From: Bacteroidaceae bacterium
GTDB taxonomy: Bacteria; Bacteroidota; Bacteroidia; Bacteroidales; Bacteroidaceae
Direction of reading: 5' to 3'
Assembly: GCA_016302965.1 (NCBI GenBank)
Contig: JAEDMP010000003.1
Location: 1 to 61,165 of the forward strand
Length of the DNA: 61,165 nt
Both the position numbers and the translations under genes were made by a program. Position 1 is the stretch's first letter. Every line of letters begins with the position of its first letter. Positions 1 through 8,152 of this stretch are shown here, piece after piece. The notes beneath the pieces are model-generated. The model saw only the letters and a program-made list of their open reading frames with translations. It had not been told where the DNA came from and made no database searches.

Positions 1-132
1 CGTGAGAATGAAAAGAAAGCCACAATCAAGAGGTTGTTGGCATCCGGCGCATCTGTAGATATTATTGCCATAGCTACAGGCATGACCGAAGCCGATGTAA
101 AACTCCTTATTGACGAGATTTCAAAAGCATGA
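1..132 (+). CDS. C-terminal end of an Rpn/PD-(D/E)XK nuclease family protein (partial)
   Basis: Open from the first base of the window to TGA at 130-132, giving 43 residues. The fragment has the tail typical of Rpn-family recombination-promoting nucleases (often called PD-(D/E)XK nuclease family transposases): a basic start (RENEKKATIKRLLASG) followed by a small helix-turn-helix-like stretch (VDIIAIATGMTEADVKLL). The catalytic domain lies outside the window, so activity cannot be judged. These genes are multi-copy and mobile in Bacteroidales. The assignment rests only on the tail motif. Confidence 0.6.
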   Translation, partial: RENEKKATIKRLLASGASVDIIAIATGMTEADVKLLIDEISKA

Positions 133-195
133 TGTAATTATACAGGGAATCACACGGACAGGTACCACTGATTCGCAATAAACTAACGAACCAAC

Positions 196-259
196 GTCAG
201 TGTCCTGCGGAAAAGCCTCGTCTCGCCCCTAGCCTCAGAAAAATGGGTAGGACACTGAC
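196..259. repeat. 11-bp perfect inverted repeat between the nuclease tail and the lipoprotein gene
   Basis: GTCAGTGTCCT at 196-206 is the exact reverse complement of AGGACACTGAC at 249-259, with 42 bases between. It lies between a gene end on the plus strand (132) and a gene end on the minus strand (299), so it could be a bidirectional termination or processing structure, or the edge of a dispersed repeat. No T-tract follows either arm. The rest of 133-298 shows no gene. Confidence 0.5.
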
Positions 260-298
260 TGACACCAACACACAGCAGCCATGGGGCAGAAAGCTCCC

Positions 299-1126
299 CT
301 ACCTCAGCGAGATACCCATCCTGCCTTCATGACCCACCGTGAGGTCGAGCAGATAATAAGAGGAGGGGTTGTCAGGAGTGGTGACACGGGCATCGAAATG
401 GAAGCCCTTGCCGTCTACCTTAGCAAAGCTGACATTGCCCAAGACGGATTGCTCCAGAAAAGCCTTGGGCACATAGCGTACAAAAGCATGCTTGTCGACA
501 TTGCTGGAGAAGAGCTTGCGGTTACCCTGATAGACGCTCAGGTGGACGATGTTGTCGTAGAAGACATTCGACATGGCCATGCCCGCGTCATTATAAGAGG
601 TGGTGATGACCTTATAGTTGGTGGGGTTGATCGTGACATAGCAGTGATAGCGTTCCGACTGATACGTCACCACGGTATCCCTTTTCACCAACTGGCCCAC
701 AAGAATAGGATCGGGGGTACGACGGGTGAAATAGAGCGAGTCGGCCGCACTGTCGCTCTTTGCCAGTTTGACAAAGTCGCCATTCTGGTTGCGGAACCAG
801 AAGAGATGCTCCGTCTGCTTCTCAATCATATACCGCACCTCATGCTTGGCCCCCACGCACAAGGTATCACCCACCACCTTGAAATAGGCGGGCATACTGG
901 TGGTATCGGGATAGAAGATGGTATCGCCGCGCACCATCAGACTGACGTTCTCGGTCTCGGCATCCACCCAGATGCCCTGAAGCAAACGCTTGGCCTCCGA
1001 ATTTTCGGTGGCAGCGGCAACGGGTTGCCTGGAGGGAGCGCCCCCACAAGCTACCATCAGCCAACAGCCCAGGACAAGCGACAAGACCAAGGCCACATCA
1101 ATCTTCGGGAATCTCTGTACAGACAT
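299..1126 (-). CDS. Lipoprotein, possibly DUF4738-type
   Basis: The 275-residue product starts at ATG 1126, four bases after the rfbC stop. An upstream TTG at 1138 is in frame but would overlap rfbC. The N-terminus is a lipoprotein signal: a hydrophobic stretch (VALVLSLVLGCWLMV) followed by the lipobox-like VACGG, so the mature protein begins at Cys and sits in the envelope. The rest is beta-rich and has no catalytic motif I can name. Size and style fit the Bacteroidales lipoproteins grouped as DUF4738, but this is from memory. It is probably co-transcribed with rfbC. The function is unknown. Confidence 0.75.
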   Translation of the reverse strand: MSVQRFPKIDVALVLSLVLGCWLMVACGGAPSRQPVAAATENSEAKRLLQGIWVDAETENVSLMVRGDTIFYPDTTSMPAYFKVVGDTLCVGAKHEVRYMIEKQTEHLFWFRNQNGDFVKLAKSDSAADSLYFTRRTPDPILVGQLVKRDTVVTYQSERYHCYVTINPTNYKVITTSYNDAGMAMSNVFYDNIVHLSVYQGNRKLFSSNVDKHAFVRYVPKAFLEQSVLGNVSFAKVDGKGFHFDARVTTPDNPSSYYLLDLTVGHEGRMGISLR

Positions 1127-1130
1127 GTTC

Positions 1131-1679
1131 TTATTCAAAACGGTAGGTGTCTTTCAGCCAGAGTCCCTTCAGGTCTTTCTCACTGGTGAGGAACGGTTGG
1201 TCCATCTCGGGCCACGCCACAGCCACCTCGGGGTCATCGTAGCGCAGACAGCCCTCGGCCTGGGGGCAATAGACATTGTCCACCTTATAGGTGAAGACGG
1301 CCTCGTCACTGAGCACGAGGAAACCATGGGCAAAACCGCGGGGGATGAAGAACTGGCGTTTGTTCTCGCCCGACAGTTCCGCCATCACATACTTGCCAAA
1401 GGTGGGGCTGCTGGCCCTGAGGTCGACGGCCACATCCACCACCGTGCCCTTGACCACTCTGACAAGCTTGGCCTGCGAGGCATCGCCCTTCTGGAAATGA
1501 AGCCCCCGGAGCACGCCTTTCGACGAGCACGACTCATTGTCTTGAACAAAGTTTACGGGACCTATATTCCGCTCAAATTCCTCTTGCTTGAATGATTCGA
1601 AGAAATAGCCGCGGGCATCAGGAAACACCTTGGGTTCTATGATATAGACACCTTCAATCGCAGTCTTGATATACTCCAT
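1131..1679 (-). CDS. rfbC: dTDP-4-dehydrorhamnose 3,5-epimerase
   Basis: The 182-residue RmlC-family epimerase converts dTDP-4-keto-6-deoxyglucose to dTDP-4-keto-rhamnose, the third step of dTDP-L-rhamnose synthesis. Family signatures are visible in order: VFPDARGYFFESF near the start, NFVQDNESCS, VLRGLHFQ with the catalytic His, GTVVDVAVDLR, and PRGFAHGFLVLSDEAVFTYK. The start at ATG 1679 matches the usual family N-terminus; an earlier in-frame ATG at 1703 adds eight unlikely residues. rfbA, rfbB and rfbD are not in the window. The product probably feeds glycan synthesis, such as the rhamnosyltransferase-like gene near 32.6 kb. Confidence 0.95.
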   Translation of the reverse strand: MEYIKTAIEGVYIIEPKVFPDARGYFFESFKQEEFERNIGPVNFVQDNESCSSKGVLRGLHFQKGDASQAKLVRVVKGTVVDVAVDLRASSPTFGKYVMAELSGENKRQFFIPRGFAHGFLVLSDEAVFTYKVDNVYCPQAEGCLRYDDPEVAVAWPEMDQPFLTSEKDLKGLWLKDTYRFE

Positions 1680-1715
1680 TTGCTGATAATATTGATATAA
1701 CAACAGTTTTTCGTT

Positions 1716-1724
1716 GCAAAAGTA
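1716..1724 (-). promoter_or_regulatory. Probable rfbC promoter (-7 element)
   Basis: On the minus strand the sequence reads TACTTTTGC, a match to the Bacteroidota -7 consensus TAnnTTTGC, about 37 bases before the rfbC ATG. No clear TTTG lies 20 bases upstream, so the -33 element is weak. Confidence 0.55.
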
Positions 1725-1814
1725 AACATAAATATCGGTTTTGAAGAATCTTTTATCATTTTTTTACCTTTCACAGCAAAAAAAAATCTTTGAGCAGAAA
1801 AATACACCTTTTTA

Positions 1815-1847
1815 TTTGTCTATATCCGAAAATAGTCGTAACTTTGC
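1815..1847 (+). promoter_or_regulatory. Promoter of the HU-SPOR gene, giving a near-leaderless mRNA
   Basis: TTTG at 1815-1818, a 20-base spacer, then TAACTTTGC at 1839-1847 match both Bacteroidota core elements. The ATG at 1852 is only five bases beyond the element, so the expected transcription start falls on or next to the start codon. Confidence 0.75.
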
Positions 1848-1851
1848 ACAC

Positions 1852-3033
1852 ATGATTGAACTGGAAAGACATATCGAGATACTGCTTCTCAACAATGATT
1901 GCGTAATCGTGCCGGGTATCGGCGGGTTCATGGCCTATCATGTTGAGGCACGCTACGATGAGAGTGACCACACGTTTCTCCCACCGTTGCGCGCTCTTGG
2001 GTTCAATCCTCAGCTGACCTCGCTCAACGATTCGCTGCTGGCCCAATCCTACGTAGAGGCATACGACATCAGCTACCCCGAAGCCACCCGACGCATCGAG
2101 GCGGAGGTCAAAGAGGTGAGACAAGCCCTCGACACCCACAGAAGCTACGAGCTGCACAATATCGGCACCTTATATATAAATGAGGAGGGAAAAATGGAGT
2201 TCTCGCCCTGCGAGGCTGGCATCCTCTCGCCCTCGCTCTACGGACTGAACTCGTTGGAGATGGAGAAGTTGCCCAGCGCAACGGCCATCCAGGAACAGCC
2301 CGTTGCCACCACCCCCAAGCGCGAGAGCATCCGCAACCCCCATACGGCTGCAGAACAGCCCCAGCAGCTTGCTGCTGCCAGCGCCGATCCCGTGGGCGAC
2401 CCCACGATTCACATCAAGGTATCGTGGCTGCGCAACTTTGCCGCCGCGGCAGCTGCCGTTGTGACATTCCTCTGCCTGTCGGTACCCGTCAAGAACAGCC
2501 AGCCGAATCTGAACATCAGCAAATCGCCCAATGAGACGATGATGGAACTGGTTTCTACGGCACAGGCTTTTGCCCAAAAGCAAGTACAGGAAACCCCAAG
2601 TACAAACGAAGAGCAACAGGCTGTTGAGGAGGTGACACTCGACAACGTAAGGAAAACGGAACAGCCGGCAACCGATGCAGCTCAGGCAGAAACCGCCACT
2701 TCCGCCAAAGAAGCTGCAACAGCCACTGCAAACAAGGAAGCAGCCACTGCATCCAAGGAACCAGCCGCAGCATCCAAGGCAAGCAGCGAGGAGCCAGCCG
2801 CCAAACATTCCTATTATATTGTTCTGGCCAGCCGCGTGTCGAAGGTCAATGCCGAGTACTTCATTGGCAAACTCCACCAGAAAGGACTCGACAAAGCCGC
2901 TCTCTACACCCACAACCATATCAACCGGGTGGTCTATGGCAGCTATGCCACCGAGACCGAAGCGCACAATGCACTCAGACAGCTGCGCGACCTCGAGGAA
3001 TTTGAACAGGCCTGGGTCTATCAGGAAAAGTAA
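1852..3033 (+). CDS. HU-CCDC81 and SPOR domain envelope protein
   Basis: The 393-residue protein has three parts. Residues 1-150 form an HU/CCDC81-like module (MIELERHIEILLLNNDCVIV, then VPGIGGFMAY). A single membrane span lies at about 192-213, inside WLRNFAAAAAAVVTFLCLSV. After a low-complexity Ala/Thr/Glu linker, residues 318-393 form a SPOR domain (YYIVLASRVS, VVYGSYATETEAHNAL). SPOR domains bind denuded septal peptidoglycan, so the protein likely links a cytoplasmic partner to the wall during division. The start at 1852 matches the domain start and the promoter; an in-frame ATG at 1741 lies upstream of the promoter. It heads the co-directional run that follows. Confidence 0.85.
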   Translation: MIELERHIEILLLNNDCVIVPGIGGFMAYHVEARYDESDHTFLPPLRALGFNPQLTSLNDSLLAQSYVEAYDISYPEATRRIEAEVKEVRQALDTHRSYELHNIGTLYINEEGKMEFSPCEAGILSPSLYGLNSLEMEKLPSATAIQEQPVATTPKRESIRNPHTAAEQPQQLAAASADPVGDPTIHIKVSWLRNFAAAAAAVVTFLCLSVPVKNSQPNLNISKSPNETMMELVSTAQAFAQKQVQETPSTNEEQQAVEEVTLDNVRKTEQPATDAAQAETATSAKEAATATANKEAATASKEPAAASKASSEEPAAKHSYYIVLASRVSKVNAEYFIGKLHQKGLDKAALYTHNHINRVVYGSYATETEAHNALRQLRDLEEFEQAWVYQEK

Positions 3034-3060
3034 ACACCAAGAGATGACAAGCGCCAGAAG

Positions 3061-3606
3061 ATGAAAAGAGTAAAATGCCCCAAATGTGACAACTACATCA
3101 CATTTGACGAGAAGAAATATGAGAACGGCCAGTCGCTCGTCTTCGAATGCCCGCAATGCAACAAGCAGTTTGGCATCCGTATCGGCGTGTCGAAACTGCG
3201 CCCCACGCAGAAGGAGGAGAACGTCGACGAGAGCATCGGGGGCAACACCATCGGCTCCATCGTGGTCATCGAAAACGTGTTCCACTACAAGCAGGTACTG
3301 CCCCTGCAGATGGGTGACAACGTCATCGGACGATACATGAAGGGCAGCGGCATCAACACCCCCATCGAGACCAACGACCCCAGCATCGACATCACCCACT
3401 GCGTCATCAACGTGAGCCGCGACAAGAAGGGACAACTCAAATACGTGCTGCGCGACGGCCCCAGCTATACGGGCACCTTCGTCGACAACGAGATTCTCGG
3501 CGACCGTGAACGGCGCGTCATCTACAACGGCTCCCTCTTCACCATCGGTGCCACCAGCATCATCCTCAAGACCCCCGAGGAGGACAAGGAACAGGCCGCA
3601 GATTAG
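3061..3606 (+). CDS. Zinc-ribbon and FHA domain protein
   Basis: The 181-residue protein begins with a zinc ribbon: CPKC at residues 6-9 and CPQC at 30-33. A forkhead-associated fold follows from about residue 78 to 175, with NVIGRYMKG, a DITHCVINV segment and GTFVDNEIL as recognisable strand and loop motifs. FHA domains read phosphothreonine, so this is probably an adaptor for a Ser/Thr kinase or for protein assembly. It starts 27 bases after the HU-SPOR gene and 26 bases before purU. No kinase gene lies beside it. Confidence 0.8.
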   Translation: MKRVKCPKCDNYITFDEKKYENGQSLVFECPQCNKQFGIRIGVSKLRPTQKEENVDESIGGNTIGSIVVIENVFHYKQVLPLQMGDNVIGRYMKGSGINTPIETNDPSIDITHCVINVSRDKKGQLKYVLRDGPSYTGTFVDNEILGDRERRVIYNGSLFTIGATSIILKTPEEDKEQAAD

Positions 3607-3632
3607 CAAACCCAAACCAACACCAAAATAAG

Positions 3633-4496
3633 ATGAAACCAACAGCTATCCTACTATTGCACTGCCCTGACCAACCGGGTATCATCACAGAGATTACCAA
3701 GTTCATCACCGACAACCAGGGCAACATCGTGTATCTCGACCAGTATGTAGACCGCCAGGACGGCATGTTCTTCATGCGACTGGAGTGGGAACTGGAGAAC
3801 TTCCTCATCCCCCGCGACAAGATTCACGAGTATTTTGAAACCCTCTACGCACGCCGTTACAACATGGTGTGCAATCTTTATTTTAGCGACATCCGTCCGC
3901 GCATGGCCATCTTCGTGAGCAAGATGAGCCACTGCCTCTACGACCTGCTGGCCCGCTGGAAGGCCGGCGAATATGACGTGGACATCCCCTGCATCGTGAG
4001 CAATCACGAGGACCTGAGATATGTGGCCGAACAGTTTGGCATCCCCTACTACGTATGGAGCATCAAGAAAGACCACAGCAACAAGGCCGAAGTGGAACAG
4101 GCAGAGATGGAACTGCTGGCCAACGAGAAGGTGACCTTCATCGTGCTGGCCCGCTACATGCAGATCATCAGCGATGAGATGATCCAGACCTACCCTAACC
4201 ACATCATCAATATCCACCACTCGTTCCTGCCCGCCTTCGTGGGAGCCAAACCCTACCATCAGGCCTGGGAGCGCGGCGTGAAAATCATCGGTGCCACCAG
4301 CCACTACGTGACCGCAGAACTGGATGCCGGACCCATCATCGAGCAGGACGTGACCCGCATTACTCACAAGGACACGCCCGAGAGCCTGGTACTCAAAGGC
4401 AAGGACCTGGAGAAAATCGTACTCTCAAGGGCCGTGCGCAAGCACATCGAGCGCAAGGTGCTCACCTATCACAACAAGACCATCATCTTCAACTGA
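3633..4496 (+). CDS. purU: Formyltetrahydrofolate deformylase
   Basis: The 287-residue enzyme hydrolyses 10-formyl-THF to formate and THF, balancing one-carbon pools and supplying formate for PurT-type purine synthesis. The N-terminal ACT domain starts ILLLHCPDQPGIITEITKF. The formyltransferase-type catalytic domain carries INIHHSFLPAF, with the catalytic Asn-His pair, and a TAELDAGPIIEQDV segment with the catalytic Asp. Length is normal for the family. hisH follows after nine bases, and histidine and purine pathways are linked through AICAR, which HisF/HisH release. Confidence 0.95.
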   Translation: MKPTAILLLHCPDQPGIITEITKFITDNQGNIVYLDQYVDRQDGMFFMRLEWELENFLIPRDKIHEYFETLYARRYNMVCNLYFSDIRPRMAIFVSKMSHCLYDLLARWKAGEYDVDIPCIVSNHEDLRYVAEQFGIPYYVWSIKKDHSNKAEVEQAEMELLANEKVTFIVLARYMQIISDEMIQTYPNHIINIHHSFLPAFVGAKPYHQAWERGVKIIGATSHYVTAELDAGPIIEQDVTRITHKDTPESLVLKGKDLEKIVLSRAVRKHIERKVLTYHNKTIIFN

Positions 4497-4505
4497 CCCC
4501 CACAG

Positions 4506-5108
4506 ATGAACATCGCAATCGTCAAATACAACGCCGGCAACATCTACTCGGTCGTGAACGCACTGAAACGACTCGGCATCGACCCGCTGCTCACCGACAA
4601 CCCGGAGGAGCTGAGAAGGGCCGACAAGGTGCTCTTTCCCGGACAGGGCGAGGCACGCGGAGCCATGGACTATCTGCGCCAGCGGGGTCTCGACCAGGTG
4701 ATACGCCAACTCACCCAACCCGTACTCGGCATCTGCATCGGACAGCAACTGCTCTGCCGCCACTCCGAAGAGGGTGACACCGACTGCATCGGTGTATTCG
4801 ACAGCCCGGTGATGCGCTTCCGTCCCCACAGCCACGCCGACAAGGTGCCCGCCATGGGCTGGAACCGGATAGGCCAACTGAAGAGCAAACTGATGGAGGG
4901 ACTGACCGCTGCCGACGGCACCGACCCCTACGTCTATTTCGTACACAGCTACTACGTGCCGCTCTGTGAGCACACCATCGCCACCGCCGACTATATCCTG
5001 CCCTACAGCGCCGCGCTGAACAAGGACAACTTCTACGCCACCCAGTTCCATCCCGAAAAGAGCGGCGACACCGGCGAGCGCATACTGGAAAACTTCATCA
5101 AACTCTGA
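4506..5108 (+). CDS. hisH: Imidazole glycerol phosphate synthase, glutaminase subunit
   Basis: This 200-residue class I glutamine amidotransferase supplies ammonia to HisF. The triad is visible: Cys77 in GICIGQQLL, and His182 and Glu184 in TQFHPEKSG. The oxyanion strand PGQGEARGAM is present. It belongs to the purU-hisH-hisA-hisF-hisIE block; hisG, hisD, hisC and hisB are not in the window. Confidence 0.96.
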   Translation: MNIAIVKYNAGNIYSVVNALKRLGIDPLLTDNPEELRRADKVLFPGQGEARGAMDYLRQRGLDQVIRQLTQPVLGICIGQQLLCRHSEEGDTDCIGVFDSPVMRFRPHSHADKVPAMGWNRIGQLKSKLMEGLTAADGTDPYVYFVHSYYVPLCEHTIATADYILPYSAALNKDNFYATQFHPEKSGDTGERILENFIKL

Positions 5109-5131
5109 CCCATCAACGAGAGACCACAGAC

Positions 5132-5875
5132 ATGATTGAACTCATACCCGCCATAGACATCATCGACGGCAAATGCGTGAGACTGACCAAAGGTGACTAC
5201 GCTCAGAAGACCGTCTACAACGACAATCCTGCCGATGTGGCACGCGAACTGGAAGCCCTGGGTTTCAAGCGCCTGCACGTGGTGGACCTCGACGGTGCCA
5301 AGCAGAAACACATCGTCAACGAACGGGTGCTCAGCGACATCACCGCAGCCACCCGGCTGACCGTCGACTTCGGGGGTGGCATCAAGAGCGATGCCGACAT
5401 CGAGAAGGCTTTCGGCCATGGCGCGGCCATGGTGACGGTGGGCTCAGTGGCAGTGACCGAGAAGGAACTGTTCTGCTCCTGGCTCCAGCGCTACGGGGCC
5501 GACCGCATCATCCTCGGGGCCGACGTGAGGGCAGGCAAGGTGTCGATCAACGGATGGAAAGAAGACTCCGACAACGACTTGCTGCCCTTCCTCGCCTACT
5601 ATGTGGAACGCGGAGTGAAGCATGTGCTCTGCACCGAAATCTCCAAAGACGGGACACTCAGTGGCCCCGCCACCGACCTATATAAAGAGGTGTTGGCCGC
5701 CTATCCCTCACTCCACCTCATCGCCAGCGGCGGGGTGTCGTGCAACGACGACATCGTGGAACTGCAGCGCGAGGGGATTCCCGCCGTCGTCTTCGGCAAA
5801 GCCTACTACGAGGGCAGAATCAGGCTCGATGAACTGCGCCGCCAACTGGCACAGCAGACTGCAGATGCCCAATAA
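5132..5875 (+). CDS. hisA: Phosphoribosylformimino-AICAR-phosphate isomerase
   Basis: The 247-residue TIM barrel performs the Amadori isomerisation of ProFAR to PRFAR. The general acid/base pair is visible: Asp9 in IPAIDIIDGKCVRL and Asp131 in ILGADVRAGKVSI. The internal half-barrel duplication shared with HisF can be seen in the phosphate-binding loops (VDFGGGIKS and IASGGVSC). The gene lies 23 bases after hisH and 41 before hisF, its paralogue. Confidence 0.96.
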   Translation: MIELIPAIDIIDGKCVRLTKGDYAQKTVYNDNPADVARELEALGFKRLHVVDLDGAKQKHIVNERVLSDITAATRLTVDFGGGIKSDADIEKAFGHGAAMVTVGSVAVTEKELFCSWLQRYGADRIILGADVRAGKVSINGWKEDSDNDLLPFLAYYVERGVKHVLCTEISKDGTLSGPATDLYKEVLAAYPSLHLIASGGVSCNDDIVELQREGIPAVVFGKAYYEGRIRLDELRRQLAQQTADAQ

Positions 5876-5916
5876 CCATCACTATCCGAAACGAAAATCA
5901 AAAGAATCTCACGACC

Positions 5917-6675
5917 ATGGGACTTGCCAAACGAATCATACCCTGTCTCGACGTCAAGGACGGACAGACCGTGAAAGGAACCAACTTCGTGGACCTGCGC
6001 CAGGCGGGCGACCCCGTAGCCCTGGGCAAGGCCTACAGCAAGGCTGGTGCCGACGAACTGGTGTTCCTCGACATCACAGCCAGCTTTGAGGGCCGCAAGA
6101 CCTTCACCGAGATGGTGACCAAAGTGGCACAGGAAATCAATATCCCCTTCACCGTGGGCGGCGGCATCAACGAACTGGCCGATGTGGAACGCCTGCTCTA
6201 TGCCGGTGCCGACAAGGTGAGTGTGAACAGCGCCGCCCTCAGACATCCCGAACTCATCGAAGAGATAGCCCGCCGCTTTGGCAGCCAGGTGTGTGTCTGT
6301 GCCATCGACGCCCGCCTCGATGCCGACGGATGGCACTGCTACCTCAAGGGCGGACGCGAGCGCACCGACCGCCAACTGCTCGAATGGGCCAAGGAGGCAC
6401 AGGAGAGGGGGGCAGGAGAGATTCTCTTCACCAGCATGAACCACGACGGCGTGAAGAACGGCTATGCCAACGAGGCACTGCGCATGCTCGCCGACCATCT
6501 GTCGATACCCGTCATCGCCAGCGGTGGCGCAGGCTGCCGCGAGCACTTCCTCGACGTGTTCACCCAAGGACATGCCGATGCCGCCCTCGCCGCCAGCGTG
6601 TTCCACTTCGGAGAGATACCCATACCCGAACTGAAGGCCTACCTCAAGGCCGAGGGGGTGAACGTAAGAATATGA
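5917..6675 (+). CDS. hisF: Imidazole glycerol phosphate synthase, cyclase subunit
   Basis: The 252-residue TIM barrel cyclises PRFAR, using ammonia channelled from HisH, to IGP and AICAR. Catalytic Asp12 (IIPCLDVKDG) and Asp131 (VCAIDARLD) are in place, as are the phosphate loops VGGGINEL and IASGGAG. Length is standard. The upstream spacer is A-rich, as expected for Bacteroidota start sites without a Shine-Dalgarno sequence. Confidence 0.96.
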   Translation: MGLAKRIIPCLDVKDGQTVKGTNFVDLRQAGDPVALGKAYSKAGADELVFLDITASFEGRKTFTEMVTKVAQEINIPFTVGGGINELADVERLLYAGADKVSVNSAALRHPELIEEIARRFGSQVCVCAIDARLDADGWHCYLKGGRERTDRQLLEWAKEAQERGAGEILFTSMNHDGVKNGYANEALRMLADHLSIPVIASGGAGCREHFLDVFTQGHADAALAASVFHFGEIPIPELKAYLKAEGVNVRI

Positions 6676-6700
6676 AACAACCAACAAAACGAAAAGCGAT

Positions 6701-7315
6701 ATGCAAATAGACTTTGAAAAAGGAGGAGGACTCGTTCCTGCCATCATCCAAGACCCCACCACGGGGAAAGTGCTCATGTTAGGCTACATGAACCAGGAAG
6801 CCTACGAGAAAACCATGGCCACCGGCAAGGTGACTTTCTACAGCCGCAGCCGCCAGTGCCTGTGGACCAAGGGGGAGACCTCGGGCAATTACCTCCATCT
6901 GGTGTCCATCAGCGTGGACTGTGACAACGACACCCTGCTCGTGAAAGCCACGCCCGACGGACCCACCTGCCACACCGGAACCGACACCTGCTGGGGCGAG
7001 AAAAACGAGACCAACCCACTGCTCTTCCTCAGCGAACTGCAGGACTTCATCATCAAGCGCCACGAAGAGATGCCCGAGGGCAGCTACACCACATCGCTCT
7101 TCAAGGACGGACTGAACCGCATGGCCCAGAAGGTGGGCGAAGAGGCGCTCGAACTGGTGATCGAGGCCGTCAACGGCACCAACGACCGACTCATCTATGA
7201 GGGATCGGACATGCTCTACCACCTCATCGTGCTGCTCACCTCCAAAGGACTGCGCATCGAGGATATGGCACGCGAACTGCAGGAACGCCACAACCCCAAC
7301 TGGCACAAGCATTAA
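6701..7315 (+). CDS. hisIE: Bifunctional PR-AMP cyclohydrolase / PR-ATP pyrophosphatase
   Basis: The 204-residue fusion performs steps 2 and 3 of histidine synthesis. The cyclohydrolase half (about 1-110) has the metal-binding DCDNDT at 73-78 and Cys90/Cys97 for zinc. The pyrophosphatase half (about 115-204) has the MazG-like helical motif KVGEEALELVIEA and the later SDMLYHLIVLL. It is the last his gene in the block; the next gene starts 60 bases on. Confidence 0.95.
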   Translation: MQIDFEKGGGLVPAIIQDPTTGKVLMLGYMNQEAYEKTMATGKVTFYSRSRQCLWTKGETSGNYLHLVSISVDCDNDTLLVKATPDGPTCHTGTDTCWGEKNETNPLLFLSELQDFIIKRHEEMPEGSYTTSLFKDGLNRMAQKVGEEALELVIEAVNGTNDRLIYEGSDMLYHLIVLLTSKGLRIEDMARELQERHNPNWHKH

Positions 7316-7375
7316 GCCGCGCCCCCGGCAAGCAACCGAAATTAATGAAGATATAAAAAAAACAATAAAAGTACC

Positions 7376-8086
7376 ATGCTGATCGACTATCAAAAGGTGA
7401 ACATTAGCCAAGCGGACGACAAACAGGTGTTGCGCGATGTGACATTCCATGTGGATGAAGGAGAGTTCATCTACATCATCGGACGGGTGGGTTCCGGCAA
7501 GTCATCACTGCTGAAAACCCTCTACTTCGAGCTGGATGTGACAGAGGCCGACCAAGCCATGGTACTCAGCCATAGCATCCTGAAACTCAAGCGGAAATAT
7601 ATACCGGCCTTGCGCCGGCAGATGGGCATCATCTTCCAGGACTTCCAGCTGCTGGGCGACCGCACGGTCTATCAGAACCTGCGCTTTGTGCTCAAGGCGA
7701 CGGGATGGAAAGACAAGAAGGAGATAGAAAACCGCATACAGGAAGTGCTGGCCGATGTGGAGATGAGCGAGAAACGGGATGCCTTCCCCCACGAACTCTC
7801 GGGAGGCGAGCAGCAGCGCATCGCCATCGCAAGAGCCATGCTGAACAAGCCCAAAATCATCATCGCCGATGAACCGACGGGCAACCTCGACCCCGAGACA
7901 GCCGAGGGCATCATTCGCCTGCTGCGCGAGCTGTCACAAACGGGAGCCGCCGTCATCATGACCACCCACAACCTGTCCCTGCTCGACAAGTATCCCGGCA
8001 TCGTCTACCGTTGTGCCGACCACCAGTTGGAGGAGGTGACACAGCACTACCGCGACTATCTCGCCGACGAGAATCCCGAAGGATAA
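7376..8086 (+). CDS. ftsE: FtsE-like ABC transporter ATP-binding protein
   Basis: The 236-residue ABC ATPase has Walker A GRVGSGKSS at 36-44, signature LSGGEQQR at 141-148, Walker B IIIADEP at 161-167 and a switch His in TTHN. It most resembles FtsE, which with FtsX drives peptidoglycan hydrolase activation at the septum. No FtsX-like permease lies beside it. In Bacteroidota this ATPase is often separated from ftsX and sits before aspartate kinase, as here. The symbol is therefore an inference from fold and context. Confidence 0.75.
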   Translation: MLIDYQKVNISQADDKQVLRDVTFHVDEGEFIYIIGRVGSGKSSLLKTLYFELDVTEADQAMVLSHSILKLKRKYIPALRRQMGIIFQDFQLLGDRTVYQNLRFVLKATGWKDKKEIENRIQEVLADVEMSEKRDAFPHELSGGEQQRIAIARAMLNKPKIIIADEPTGNLDPETAEGIIRLLRELSQTGAAVIMTTHNLSLLDKYPGIVYRCADHQLEEVTQHYRDYLADENPEG

Positions 8087-8152
8087 GCACCTGACAGAAG
8101 AATCCCCCTATCCCAATAAGAAACAAAAAAAAGAAAAACAGATAAAAGCCTT

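Noticed and set aside
2170..3642. Long minus-strand open frame (490 codons) opposite the HU-SPOR and FHA genes
   Set aside because: It covers parts of two well-supported genes in antisense, has low-complexity Gly/Cys/Leu content and no family motif. High GC makes such frames common here.
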